DNA of 64,000 bases from DASTSN01 sp035760665. Lineage in GTDB: Bacteria > Bacteroidota > Bacteroidia > Chitinophagales > Chitinophagaceae. The translations under genes were made by a program, and so were the position numbers. The stretch covers positions 1 to 64,000 of the forward strand of contig DASTSN010000082.1 of the NCBI GenBank assembly GCA_035760665.1, in the 5' to 3' direction. Under the pieces are notes generated by a model. That model did not search any database, was not told the origin of the DNA, and saw nothing but the letters and a program-made list of their open reading frames with translations. The first letter of the stretch is position 1; the number at the start of each line of letters is the position of its first letter. Positions 17,010 through 26,079 of this stretch are shown piece by piece.

Positions 17010-17017
17010 CAAAGGTA
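17010..17017 (-). promoter_or_regulatory. -7 box of atpG
   Basis: On the minus strand TACCTTTG followed by CGCC, an exact TAnnTTTG match. No clear TTG was found at the expected -33 distance. The leader to the atpG ATG would be about 15-18 bases. Confidence 0.48.
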
Positions 17018-17068
17018 CGGGCTGGGGGTTGAAATTCCATACCTGCATGACTGAAAATATTGCCATTA

Positions 17069-17758
17069 TTATTTCAGCAAAACCTGTCGTTTTAAGCCAT
17101 ACGTAAGCGTAAAATGACCGCGTGCTGCAGCGCGGCTGCCAAGCCGGCGGCTTTCCTCCCGGTAAAACTCCAGTCGCACAGGGCCATCGGCCAGGTTTTT
17201 TAACTGGTCTTTTGTAATGGTGATGGAATGATTGCTAATTGTATCTACCTCGTTGATATCCCGGCTGGTAAAAGAGGTATCCGTCGCTACCACCCGGATG
17301 AGATCACCATCTTTTACACCACCAAAACCGATTGAAAAATCGGACCGGTTGATGGCTGGCGGCAAGCTGTCTGTCAAAGTAAGCGGTGTAAAATAAAATG
17401 TATCAGCAAGTGCTTCATTGTTCAGATTGGTAAAAACAATATGATGCTCCCCGGCAAATGAATCCACGGGTACCTGTAATTCGTAATAAGCCCCGGTAAG
17501 CCTGGTACTGTCCGGCTCCAGCTTTTTCCCGTCAAATTCCACTTTAGCAGGATCGTTCAAAACCAGCGTTTCACCGTTCCGGTTGAAATCATGAAACTGG
17601 AGCAGCACTGTTATATTATTTTCCATTTCCTCACCCCACACCTGATATTCGGCATAAACAGGCATTGCTTCCATGCCGGCTGGTTCGGTTTTCTTATTTG
17701 TACAGGCCGTAAAAAAAAGAAGCCCTCCTGCCAACCCTGCTATCATCTTAATTTTCAT
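17069..17758 (-). CDS. Lipoprotein of unknown function
   Basis: A 229-residue protein with a lipoprotein signal (MKIKMIAGLAGG, lipobox FFTAC with Cys19), then a Lys/Thr linker. The mature part is beta-rich, with two repeats of an Ig-like or C2-like pattern (NITVLLQFHDFNRNGETLVLN and GGVKDGDLIRVVATDTSFTS). This pattern is seen in many Bacteroidota lipoproteins, but I cannot name a family. It is divergent from secA (291 bases between starts) and upstream of atpG. Confidence 0.78.
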   Translation of the reverse strand: MKIKMIAGLAGGLLFFTACTNKKTEPAGMEAMPVYAEYQVWGEEMENNITVLLQFHDFNRNGETLVLNDPAKVEFDGKKLEPDSTRLTGAYYELQVPVDSFAGEHHIVFTNLNNEALADTFYFTPLTLTDSLPPAINRSDFSIGFGGVKDGDLIRVVATDTSFTSRDINEVDTISNHSITITKDQLKNLADGPVRLEFYREESRRLGSRAAARGHFTLTYGLKRQVLLK

Positions 17759-17877
17759 GGGAAAAGTTTTTATCGGTCAATCAACAGGCAAATTAAAAAA
17801 AGATATTGCGCCAATGACATAAAATGCATGAAGCACTACAATACAGGTCCAAAGGGAAATAATTTGTCTAACCGTGC

Positions 17878-17904
17878 AACCGGTTCTTGCATGCAAAACC
17901 GGTT
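17878..17904. repeat. Paired AACCGGTT palindromes upstream of secA
   Basis: Two copies of the palindrome AACCGGTT (17878-17885 and 17897-17904) flank another palindrome TTGCATGCAA (17887-17896). The whole is a near-perfect dyad with one bulged base. It lies 36 bases before the presumed secA -7 box, as an operator might. No T tract follows, so it is not a terminator. Confidence 0.45.
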
Positions 17905-17939
17905 ATCCAGAACGAACAAATAAGCTCGGAACTAAACGT

Positions 17940-17947
17940 TATCTTTG
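17940..17947 (+). promoter_or_regulatory. Probable -7 box of secA
   Basis: TATCTTTG followed by T is an exact TAnnTTTG match 102 bases before the secA ATG. No TTG is present at the usual -33 distance, so the call is moderate. Confidence 0.42.
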
Positions 17948-18049
17948 TTCCCCTCTGTCAAATTGGCTTACAACAATTTGTAGCATCTTTTTTGACAAAG
18001 TAATCGATTATTAAAATAAATCTGTAAATATCATCAATAACGAATCATC

Positions 18050-21000
18050 ATGGCCGGTTTATTTTCTAAACTTTTTGGTGGCAGCAAATCAGAAAAGGAT
18101 GTTAAAAAGATACAACCTCTTGTAGAAAAAATTAATCAGCATTTCGCCGCTTACCAGTCACTTACAAACGACCAACTGAGGAATAAAACACAGGAATTCA
18201 GGCAACGGATCAGTGATCACCTGAACGCCATAAACGCAGAAATTGCCTCTAAAAACAAACAGGCGGAGGAATTACCTTTTAACGATCTGCTTGGTAAAGA
18301 TGCCATTTACCAGGAAGTGGATAAGCTGAAAAAAGAACGGGATAAAAAAATAGAAGAAATCTTAAAAGAAATTCTCCCAGAAGCATTTGCTGTGGTTAAA
18401 GAAACGGCGAGACGCTTTAAAGAAAACACCGAGATCGTATCCACTGCTACGCCGCTGGACCGAGACTTAAGTGTCAAAAAAGATTACGTAAAAATAGAAG
18501 GTGATAAAGCTATTTACAAAAACAGCTGGACAGCCGCCGGTGGCCAGATCACCTGGAACATGGTACACTACGATGTTCAGCTCATCGGCGGTATCGTTCT
18601 GCATGAAGGTAAAATTGCTGAAATGGCTACCGGTGAAGGTAAAACGCTGGTATCAACATTGCCTGCATATTTAAACGCTCTGGCAGGCGAGGGTGTGCAC
18701 ATTGTAACTGTAAACGATTACCTGGCCCGCCGCGACCAGGAATGGAACGGACCGGTCTTCGAGTGGCTGGGTATAACAGTCGACTGTATCGATAAACATC
18801 AGCCCAACAGTGAGGAAAGGCGCAAGGCTTATTATGCAGATATCACCTATGGAACAAATAACGAATTTGGCTTTGATTACCTGCGCGACAACATGGTACA
18901 TTCACCCGAAGAAATGGTACAACGGAAGCACCATTTTGCCATGGTGGATGAGGTAGACTCTGTATTAATTGACGATGCCCGTACGCCGCTGATCATTTCT
19001 GGTCCTGTACCCAAGGGTGAAGATCAGCAGTTTCATGTACATAAGCCTCGTATTCAGCAACTGGTGGAAGCACAGGAACGGATTGTGCGCAACTGCCTGA
19101 ATGAAGCAAAAAAACGCTTCGCCGAAGGAGATGATGATCCGAAAAGCGGCGGCCTCTACCTTTTTCGTGCCCACCGCGGCTTGCCAAAATACAGTCCGCT
19201 GATTAAATTTCTTAGCGAGCCCGGAATCAAAGTAAAACTGCAGAAAGCCGAGAACTACTACCTGCAGGACCAGCAGCGCAACATGCACATTATTGATGAA
19301 GAATTATTGTTTCACATCGATGAAAAAAACAACTCTGTAGAACTTACGGATAAGGGCATCGCCATGATTACGAAATCCGGGGAAGACCCTGAATTTTTTA
19401 TTCTTCCGGATATTGGTGTAAAGTTGGCTGAAGTTGAAAAAAGTGATCTGAAAGACGAGGAAAAACTTCACAATAAGGAAGCCCTGCTGAATGATTATGC
19501 GCAAAAAGCCGACCGTATCCATACCGTACAGCAATTGCTGAAAGCCTACACCTTATTTGAAAAAGATGTGGAATACGTTGTCATGGATGGCGCCATTAAA
19601 ATTGTAGACGAACAAACAGGCCGTATTCTTGAAGGACGCCGCTACAGTGATGGTCTGCACCAGGCGATTGAAGCAAAAGAAAATGTAAAAATCGAAGCTG
19701 CCACGCAAACGTATGCCACAGTAACGCTCCAGAACTATTTTCGCATGTATCACAAACTGGCCGGTATGACCGGTACGGCAGAAACAGAGGCTGCAGAATT
19801 GTGGAGCATTTATAAACTTGATGTGGTCACCATTCCAACCAATATCCCAATCGTTCGAAAAGACCAGCAGGATCTTGTGTATAAAACTAAGCGGGAAAAA
19901 TACAAATCAGTTATCGACGAGATTGAATCATTGCGAAATGCGGGTCGCCCGGTACTGGTAGGTACCACCTCGGTGGAGGTCAGCGAATTGCTGAGCAAAA
20001 TGCTGAGCAGTAAAAAGATACCGCACAATGTTTTAAATGCCAAACAGCATGCCCGTGAGGCGCAGGTAGTCGCCGAAGCGGGCCTGGCCGGTGCAATTAC
20101 CATTGCAACAAATATGGCCGGCCGTGGTACGGATATTAAACTGGGGCCCGGTGTTAAAGAAGCCGGTGGTCTTGCAATCATTGGTACAGAACGGCACGAG
20201 TCCCGTCGAGTAGACAGGCAGTTGCGTGGCCGCGCAGGACGCCAGGGAGATCCCGGAACATCGCAGTTTTATGTTTCGCTGGAGGATGACCTGATGCGTA
20301 TGTTTGGCAGTGAACGTATCGCCGGGCTGATGGATAAACTGGGCTACAAGGAAGGTGATGTGATCCAGCACAGCATGATCACAAAAAGCATTGAAAGAGC
20401 ACAGAAAAAAGTAGAAGAAAACAACTTTGGCATTCGCAAACGCCTGCTCGAGTACGATGATGTGATGAATATGCAGCGAAATGCAGTATACGACCGCCGT
20501 AACCATGCACTTTTTGGCGAACGGCTGGCCTTGGATATTGACAACGCTTTCTCTGTTACAGCCGAAGAACTGGTCAGCACGTACCGCGAACAGGAAGATT
20601 ACGAAGGTTTTAAATTATCCTGCATTGTCAATTTTGGCATGGATACTAAAATTGAAGAAGAGGAATTTAAAAGAGGCGATCTGAATACATTAGTTGATCA
20701 TTTGTACACAGAAGCCACTGAAAATTACCAGCGGCATAAAGAGGAGCTGACCAAACAGGCTATTCCTGTTTTCAAAAACATCAGGCTTACCCAGGGAAGT
20801 CATATCGAAAATGTAGTAGTACCCTTTGGTGACGGGCGCAAAATATTAAATGTGCTGGCCAACCTGGATAAAACCCTTCAATCAAATGGCGCAGAGCTGG
20901 TGGCAGCCCTGGAAAAAACAATCACACTCGCTGTAATTGATGATTCCTGGAAAGAGCACCTGCGAGCCATGGACGATCTTAAACAAAGTGTGCAAACTGC

Positions 21001-21376
21001 TTACCTGGAGCAGAAAGATCCACTGGTTATCTACAAAGTGGAGGCTTACAATTTATTTAAGCGCATGAGCAGCGACGTGAACCGTGAGATCGTTTCCTTC
21101 CTTTGCCTCGCTTCCATTCCGGTACAACAGGAAAACGCCCCATTAAAAGAGGGCCGCCAGCAAAAAACGGATATGAGCCGGATGAAGGCTAATAAAGAAG
21201 AAATTATTGAAAAAGGCGAAGATTATGCTGCCAATGAAAAAGATTACTACGACCCCTCCGGCGGAACTGCAGTGAAGCAGGAACCGGTAAAGGTTGGTCC
21301 TAAAATTGGTCGCAATGATCCTTGTCCCTGCGGCAGCGGTAAAAAATACAAAAACTGTCATGGCAGGGAAGCCTGA
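18050..21376 (+). CDS. secA: Protein translocase subunit SecA
   Basis: A 1108-residue preprotein translocase ATPase that drives export through SecYEG. Walker A is MATGEGKT (192-199, Lys198) and the DEAD-box equivalent is DEVDS (from 300). NBD1 also has LIDDARTPLIISGP. NBD2 has GTTSVEVSELLS, NMAGRGTDIKLG and GRAGRQGDPG. The C terminus is a SEC-C zinc motif, CPCGSGKKYKNCHG. It is longer than the 850-900 residues usual elsewhere, with extra sequence near 59-110 and 320-520, as in other Bacteroidota. It has a probable promoter at 17940 and a strong terminator after it. Confidence 0.98.
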   Translation: MAGLFSKLFGGSKSEKDVKKIQPLVEKINQHFAAYQSLTNDQLRNKTQEFRQRISDHLNAINAEIASKNKQAEELPFNDLLGKDAIYQEVDKLKKERDKKIEEILKEILPEAFAVVKETARRFKENTEIVSTATPLDRDLSVKKDYVKIEGDKAIYKNSWTAAGGQITWNMVHYDVQLIGGIVLHEGKIAEMATGEGKTLVSTLPAYLNALAGEGVHIVTVNDYLARRDQEWNGPVFEWLGITVDCIDKHQPNSEERRKAYYADITYGTNNEFGFDYLRDNMVHSPEEMVQRKHHFAMVDEVDSVLIDDARTPLIISGPVPKGEDQQFHVHKPRIQQLVEAQERIVRNCLNEAKKRFAEGDDDPKSGGLYLFRAHRGLPKYSPLIKFLSEPGIKVKLQKAENYYLQDQQRNMHIIDEELLFHIDEKNNSVELTDKGIAMITKSGEDPEFFILPDIGVKLAEVEKSDLKDEEKLHNKEALLNDYAQKADRIHTVQQLLKAYTLFEKDVEYVVMDGAIKIVDEQTGRILEGRRYSDGLHQAIEAKENVKIEAATQTYATVTLQNYFRMYHKLAGMTGTAETEAAELWSIYKLDVVTIPTNIPIVRKDQQDLVYKTKREKYKSVIDEIESLRNAGRPVLVGTTSVEVSELLSKMLSSKKIPHNVLNAKQHAREAQVVAEAGLAGAITIATNMAGRGTDIKLGPGVKEAGGLAIIGTERHESRRVDRQLRGRAGRQGDPGTSQFYVSLEDDLMRMFGSERIAGLMDKLGYKEGDVIQHSMITKSIERAQKKVEENNFGIRKRLLEYDDVMNMQRNAVYDRRNHALFGERLALDIDNAFSVTAEELVSTYREQEDYEGFKLSCIVNFGMDTKIEEEEFKRGDLNTLVDHLYTEATENYQRHKEELTKQAIPVFKNIRLTQGSHIENVVVPFGDGRKILNVLANLDKTLQSNGAELVAALEKTITLAVIDDSWKEHLRAMDDLKQSVQTAYLEQKDPLVIYKVEAYNLFKRMSSDVNREIVSFLCLASIPVQQENAPLKEGRQQKTDMSRMKANKEEIIEKGEDYAANEKDYYDPSGGTAVKQEPVKVGPKIGRNDPCPCGSGKKYKNCHGREA

Positions 21377-21390
21377 TAAATAAACTACAT

Positions 21391-21424
21391 AAAAAAAGGC
21401 TGCTCAGTAGAGCAGCCTTTTTTT
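21391..21424. terminator. Bidirectional terminator between secA and an amidohydrolase gene
   Basis: Seven A, then GGCTGCTC, loop AGTA, GAGCAGCC and seven T. The perfect 8-bp stem with tracts on both sides serves both convergent genes. Confidence 0.92.
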
Positions 21425-21442
21425 AGTACAACAATTAATCTT

Positions 21443-22756
21443 TTACTTTAAACCATACTTGTATTCATACCGTTCGTACAGTTGTGTCTGTTTATTTTCC
21501 AGGCTGACCTTACGGCCTTGAATGAACGCATCGGTGATGATGCTGGTGCGCATATCCAGGATATCGCCCTTGCTGATAACAATGTTGGCATCTTTACCGG
21601 CTTCTATCGTACCGGTCTTGTCGTCGATACCGAGGATTTTCGCAGCATTGAATGTTATTGCCTGCAATGCTTGCTCCTTCGTTAACCCATAGGCAGCAGC
21701 TGTGCCTGCATTGAAAGCCAGGTTCCGGTATCGCGTTTCCTCAAAATCGTCATTCAGAGCAAACAACACCCCAGCTTTCTGCAGCATATAAGGTGTTTTA
21801 AATGGCTGATCGATATCGTCATCCGCCATTGTTGGCAGGGCATGCTCTCTTCCCAGGATCACAGCTATATTATTTTGTTTCAGCAGATCAGCAATTTGCC
21901 AACTCTCGGACCCGCCCACAATAACAACATCGATGGCGAACTCTTTCACAAAATCAATGGCGATCAGCATCTGCTTCACCATATCGCAATGAATAAACAA
22001 TTTTTGTTTCTTTTCAAATAACGGGCGTAGCGCTTCAAACTTCAGGTTTGTTTCCGTATGCGACGGTTCGTTTAAATAAGCTTTGGCTTCCCGGAAAAAA
22101 CTTTTCACTTCCTCGATTTTTGCAAGAGCTTCTTTTTCCGGATCGCTGTCGGCCTGTCCGCCAAATCCTCTGCCGCCAAAACGATTTCGTCTCGGCATTA
22201 ATGAAGGCATCATAAAGTGCATGGCCACATCAGGTTTATAGGTGGCGTCTTCCCAGTTCCATGCATCCAGCTGTACTACCGTGGAGGAGCCCGTGAGCAA
22301 GCTGCCTTCCGGGGCCACGTTTGCCAGCAAAATACCATTTGCCTTCAATGTGTTAATAATTTTCGAATCCGTATTGTACGCCGTAATCGAGCGTACATCG
22401 GTGTTGATTTCTCCCAGCTCGCGATAGTCATTGGAACCACGAACGCCACTGCCAATTTCTTTAAGCCCCAAGTCTGTTTTAGGAAGAATCAGCCCGGGGT
22501 AAGCCTGTTTGCCCGCCGCATCAATCACTTTTACATCGCCGGAAGGTATAGCGATATTGGTACCAACCTGCTCAATTTTTCCATCATTGATTTTGATGGT
22601 GGCATGCTCAATTACCTGCCCGTTACCAACGTGTACAGTTACATCCTTAATAAATGTTAATCCATGGTATTCTTTTGCAGGATACACATCAGCCTGAGCA
22701 AATGCTGCGGCCGAAAGTACCAGTGCAAAACATATGAGTGAAAGTATTTTTTTCAT
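21443..22756 (-). CDS. Secreted amidohydrolase-like protein lacking the HxH metal site
   Basis: A 437-residue protein with a signal peptide (1-20) and an amidohydrolase fold: beta-sandwich start with ATIKINDGKIEQVG, barrel, and the C-terminal TFNAAKILGIDDKTGTIEAGKDANIVI. In active members the first barrel strand ends in HxH after PGLID. Here the equivalent is AYPGLILPKTDLG, with no histidine pair. A possible late Asp is in FALNDD. It is therefore probably not a normal metal-dependent hydrolase. It lies 38 bases after the larger amidohydrolase gene and is surely co-transcribed; it may be a structural partner. Confidence 0.85.
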   Translation of the reverse strand: MKKILSLICFALVLSAAAFAQADVYPAKEYHGLTFIKDVTVHVGNGQVIEHATIKINDGKIEQVGTNIAIPSGDVKVIDAAGKQAYPGLILPKTDLGLKEIGSGVRGSNDYRELGEINTDVRSITAYNTDSKIINTLKANGILLANVAPEGSLLTGSSTVVQLDAWNWEDATYKPDVAMHFMMPSLMPRRNRFGGRGFGGQADSDPEKEALAKIEEVKSFFREAKAYLNEPSHTETNLKFEALRPLFEKKQKLFIHCDMVKQMLIAIDFVKEFAIDVVIVGGSESWQIADLLKQNNIAVILGREHALPTMADDDIDQPFKTPYMLQKAGVLFALNDDFEETRYRNLAFNAGTAAAYGLTKEQALQAITFNAAKILGIDDKTGTIEAGKDANIVISKGDILDMRTSIITDAFIQGRKVSLENKQTQLYERYEYKYGLK

Positions 22757-22794
22757 CGTAATAAATTTATTGTGTTAGCCAGCGGCTCAATAGT

Positions 22795-25700
22795 TTAACG
22801 GACATTTGATACGTTGTCATACCCGTCTGTCTCCAGTAATCCCTTTTGATGATCGTAGTCTTCGCAATGAAGCACCACCTGCATACTTGGCCTGGGTGAA
22901 ACACTTCCTGGTCCTTTTTTTGATTCGCTGATCATTTTTTGAACCAGGCGGTTGCGTTCATCAGCTATTTGCTTACGCAGTTGCAGATCACGGTCCCTGT
23001 CGAAATAGACAATGCCATCTACAATTGTTTTTTCCGCCTTGGCATAAATGCTGAGGGGATTATCACTCCACAATACCAGGTCGGCATCTTTCCCCACTTT
23101 GATGCTGCCCACCCGATTGTCAACATGCAATGCTTTGGCGGGATTCAGGGTGACCATTTTCAAAGCATCCTCTTCACTCATACCACCATATTTTACACTT
23201 TTGGCTGCTTCCTGATTCAGGCGGCGGGCCATTTCCGCATCATCAGAATTAATACACACATTTAACCCTACCTGGTGCATAATGGCAGCGTTATAGGGAA
23301 TTGCATCCTGCACTTCCATCTTGTAGGCCCACCAGTCTGAGAAGGTAGAAGCATTCGCCCCATGTGCTTTCATTTTATCAGCAATCTTATATCCCTCAAG
23401 AATATGGGTAAACGTGTTGACCCGGAATCCAAATTTTTCTGCTACCCGCATAGTAGCAGTGATCTCACTCTGCACATAAGAATGACAGGTTATAAACCTT
23501 TTTTTATTCATAATTTCCACCAGTGCATCCAGTTCCAGATCACGACGAACAACCATTGGCGTCGTTCCTTTCTTTTTATTGTTTTCTTCAGCTTCCTTTA
23601 GCTTGCGCTGGTAATCGCTGGCCCTTGTGAAGGCATCCATCATTATTTCTGTCACACCCATTCTTGTATCGGGGTAACGCTGGTTGCCCTGGGCCATTGC
23701 TGTCCGTTTTACATTTTCACCTAATGCAAACTTGATAAACGGATCAGCTCCCTGGAATTTCAGTTCCTGGTCGTCGGCTCCCCAGCGGAGTTTGATTAGC
23801 TGTGTCTGGCCACCGATCGTGTTAGCCGAGCCGTGCAGGATATGCGAAGATGTAACGCCACCACTGAGCTGGCGATAGATATTGATATCTTCCGGGTTCA
23901 GGTTATCGCCGATTCGCACCTCTGAAGTCACAGACTGCGCCCCTTCATTGATAGAAAATGCGGCAATATGTGAATGTTCATCAATAATGCCGGGCGTCAA
24001 TTGCTTTCCTGTTCCATCAATAATTTTAGCACCGTTTTCTGACAGGTTCTTACCTATTTTGGCAATCTTACCATTCTTCACCAATACATCCGTATTTTCC
24101 AGCTTCCCTTCCGTTTCATTGGTCCAGACAGTTGTATTTTTAATCAGAATTGTCTCTTGTTTGGGCATTTCATCCCAGCCATAAGCACCGAAGGGATAAG
24201 TGACTTTACTGATGATGTTCAAATGTTTTTTACGTGTGCTGTCTGTTGATTCTTTAGTCGAAACACGTGTAGCCGTCCACGTTACTGGCATACCCTCGGT
24301 ATCCATGCCATTACCCTGCCAGATAGTGCCATTGTCGGCTCCGCTTAACCGGATAGACGCCGATAAATGGCCGGCAGTTTGCCGCTGGCCTGGCTTTTTA
24401 TCTTTCGGGGCAGCATCCGGTGAAAATGATAAACTGACCAATTTACCATCATAACTAAATTTAGCTGTTAGGGTATCCTTACCAATCACCTCAGCAGATT
24501 TGGCACTCTTCACATCCAGCATGTACTCACTGGCAGATCCGGAGCCGAACAAGGACAACTTATAGGTGCCGGCAACATTGATCCAGGCATCTTCGTCCAC
24601 GCCATATTTTTCACCCTGAACCCAGTTTTCTATAATCTTGGTCTTTTCATTAAAAAGCGGACCGGTGGTAATCAGGAAATCTGCCAGCTTTTCGGCCTCA
24701 AGGCTCCCCACTTTATCATACACACCCAGGAGAGTTGCTGGTGTTTTTGTTAGCGCTTCAAATGCTTTTGCTTCACTTAAACCATAATCAAGTGCTTTGC
24801 GGAGGTTGGACCAAAATTGTTTTGCATCCTGCAAATCGGCGGTGGTGAGGCAAAAGGGAATATTCGCTTTCTCAAAAGCTGCCGGGTTAGATGGCGCCAG
24901 TTCCCAATGTTTCATATCTGCCAGCGACACAAAACGTGCATCATTGGGATCTTCAAGATCCTGTGCCGGCGGAAAATTTAATGGTAAAATAAATGCAGCT
25001 TTGGTAGCAGCGATTTCGGCCATCCGCTGGTATTCATTTCCCCCCGCCTTGATAATATATTGTACTCCAAATTCGTCCCCAATCCTGTCTGCACGCAAAT
25101 CACTCCATTTATCATTCGCTTCAAAAATCTGTGGCAGACTTTGTTCGTCATTCCATGCCTGAAGGCTCATATTTAAACCTTCTTTTGCAGGACGGCTTTT
25201 GTACCATTGTGCATCCAAATAGGTTTGCCGCAGTAATGCCACACTCCCCATCATCGATGTGGGATAACTTTGCGTGGACGTTCCTTTACTGAACGAATAA
25301 TGGGCCGATGCTTTGTCTTTTACAATAACGAGGTTGGCTTTTTCATCCGCCAGCGTGACAAAAGCGCCGGTACCCCTTGCGATGCCATCTTGCCGGTGAG
25401 TTAATACAGCACCAAACCCGATAGCCCGAAGTGCTTTGGCAGATTTTTCGTCGCTGGAAAATAATTCAGCCGCATTCGTTTCAGCATGAATGGCCTGGTT
25501 CCAGCCGTAGGCGCCTTTATTATCAGATATAAATTGTTGTGAATAAAAGCCCCCACCCTGCTGCCGTTTGGTTTCCGGAATGCCGTAATCACTGTAAATG
25601 TCAATCAGCGAAGGATAAATGTACTTGCCGCTGCAGTTCAAAACCACAGCATCTTTGGGCAGCGTTACATTGTTGCCAACTGCTACAATTTTTCCTTCTT

Positions 25701-25884
25701 GAATCAGCATCGTAGCGTTCTGTAAAGTTGTTTGCCCGTCTTTAACAATGGTGGCATTGGTAAATGCGTAGGTCCGGGTTCTTGGGTCAGCCACGCCGTT
25801 TACAGGATAGGTTTCCTGCGCATACGTGGTAACTGCCGATAGGAATAGCAGTAGTAACCCGACCAGGGGTTTCAATTCTCTCAT
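22795..25884 (-). CDS. Secreted double amidohydrolase-like protein
   Basis: A 1029-residue protein with a signal peptide (1-22) and two amidohydrolase-like domains. The N-terminal one (about 30-440) has the family frame (ATMLIQEGKIVAVG; SLEAEKLADFLITTG), but IDIYSDYG stands where HxH should be. A beta-rich linker follows (about 440-560). The C-terminal domain (about 585-990) has His637 and His639 in DEHSHIAAFS, further His in TFTHILEG, the Asp in CINSDDAEMARRL and GSIKVGKDADLVLWSDNPL, so it looks catalytic. It probably hydrolyses an imide or amide outside the cytoplasm; the substrate is unknown. It is followed by the degenerate 437-residue gene. Confidence 0.88.
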   Translation of the reverse strand: MRELKPLVGLLLLFLSAVTTYAQETYPVNGVADPRTRTYAFTNATIVKDGQTTLQNATMLIQEGKIVAVGNNVTLPKDAVVLNCSGKYIYPSLIDIYSDYGIPETKRQQGGGFYSQQFISDNKGAYGWNQAIHAETNAAELFSSDEKSAKALRAIGFGAVLTHRQDGIARGTGAFVTLADEKANLVIVKDKASAHYSFSKGTSTQSYPTSMMGSVALLRQTYLDAQWYKSRPAKEGLNMSLQAWNDEQSLPQIFEANDKWSDLRADRIGDEFGVQYIIKAGGNEYQRMAEIAATKAAFILPLNFPPAQDLEDPNDARFVSLADMKHWELAPSNPAAFEKANIPFCLTTADLQDAKQFWSNLRKALDYGLSEAKAFEALTKTPATLLGVYDKVGSLEAEKLADFLITTGPLFNEKTKIIENWVQGEKYGVDEDAWINVAGTYKLSLFGSGSASEYMLDVKSAKSAEVIGKDTLTAKFSYDGKLVSLSFSPDAAPKDKKPGQRQTAGHLSASIRLSGADNGTIWQGNGMDTEGMPVTWTATRVSTKESTDSTRKKHLNIISKVTYPFGAYGWDEMPKQETILIKNTTVWTNETEGKLENTDVLVKNGKIAKIGKNLSENGAKIIDGTGKQLTPGIIDEHSHIAAFSINEGAQSVTSEVRIGDNLNPEDINIYRQLSGGVTSSHILHGSANTIGGQTQLIKLRWGADDQELKFQGADPFIKFALGENVKRTAMAQGNQRYPDTRMGVTEIMMDAFTRASDYQRKLKEAEENNKKKGTTPMVVRRDLELDALVEIMNKKRFITCHSYVQSEITATMRVAEKFGFRVNTFTHILEGYKIADKMKAHGANASTFSDWWAYKMEVQDAIPYNAAIMHQVGLNVCINSDDAEMARRLNQEAAKSVKYGGMSEEDALKMVTLNPAKALHVDNRVGSIKVGKDADLVLWSDNPLSIYAKAEKTIVDGIVYFDRDRDLQLRKQIADERNRLVQKMISESKKGPGSVSPRPSMQVVLHCEDYDHQKGLLETDGYDNVSNVR

Positions 25885-26025
25885 GACAGATTAGTTTGTT
25901 TAAAAAAATAATAAATCGATTATACATCAAAAACATTTACCGTCATTCTTTACAGGGATGAACGGTAAAAACTTTATATGACGATATAAATCAAAAAGCT
26001 TTCACCAAATGTATCTATTTATCCA

Positions 26026-26059
26026 TTGTCATGATTGTATGGTAAATACTTTAATTTTG
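26026..26059 (+). promoter_or_regulatory. Promoter of the deoC-aldehyde dehydrogenase cluster
   Basis: TTG at 26026-26028, a 23-base spacer, then TAATTTTG at 26052-26059 (TAnnTTTG). It lies inside the longest possible deoC frame, which supports the ATG at 26080 as the start. Confidence 0.48.
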
Positions 26060-26079
26060 ACAATGCAGAAAACTTTAAT

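Noticed and set aside
20033..20506. A 157-codon minus-strand frame inside secA
   Set aside because: Antisense to conserved NBD2 motifs of SecA; no independent support.
26035..26079. An earlier in-frame start for deoC at 26035
   Set aside because: It is a TTG-like or weak start with a TAnnTTTG promoter box lying inside the extra codons; ATG 26080 fits the family N terminus.
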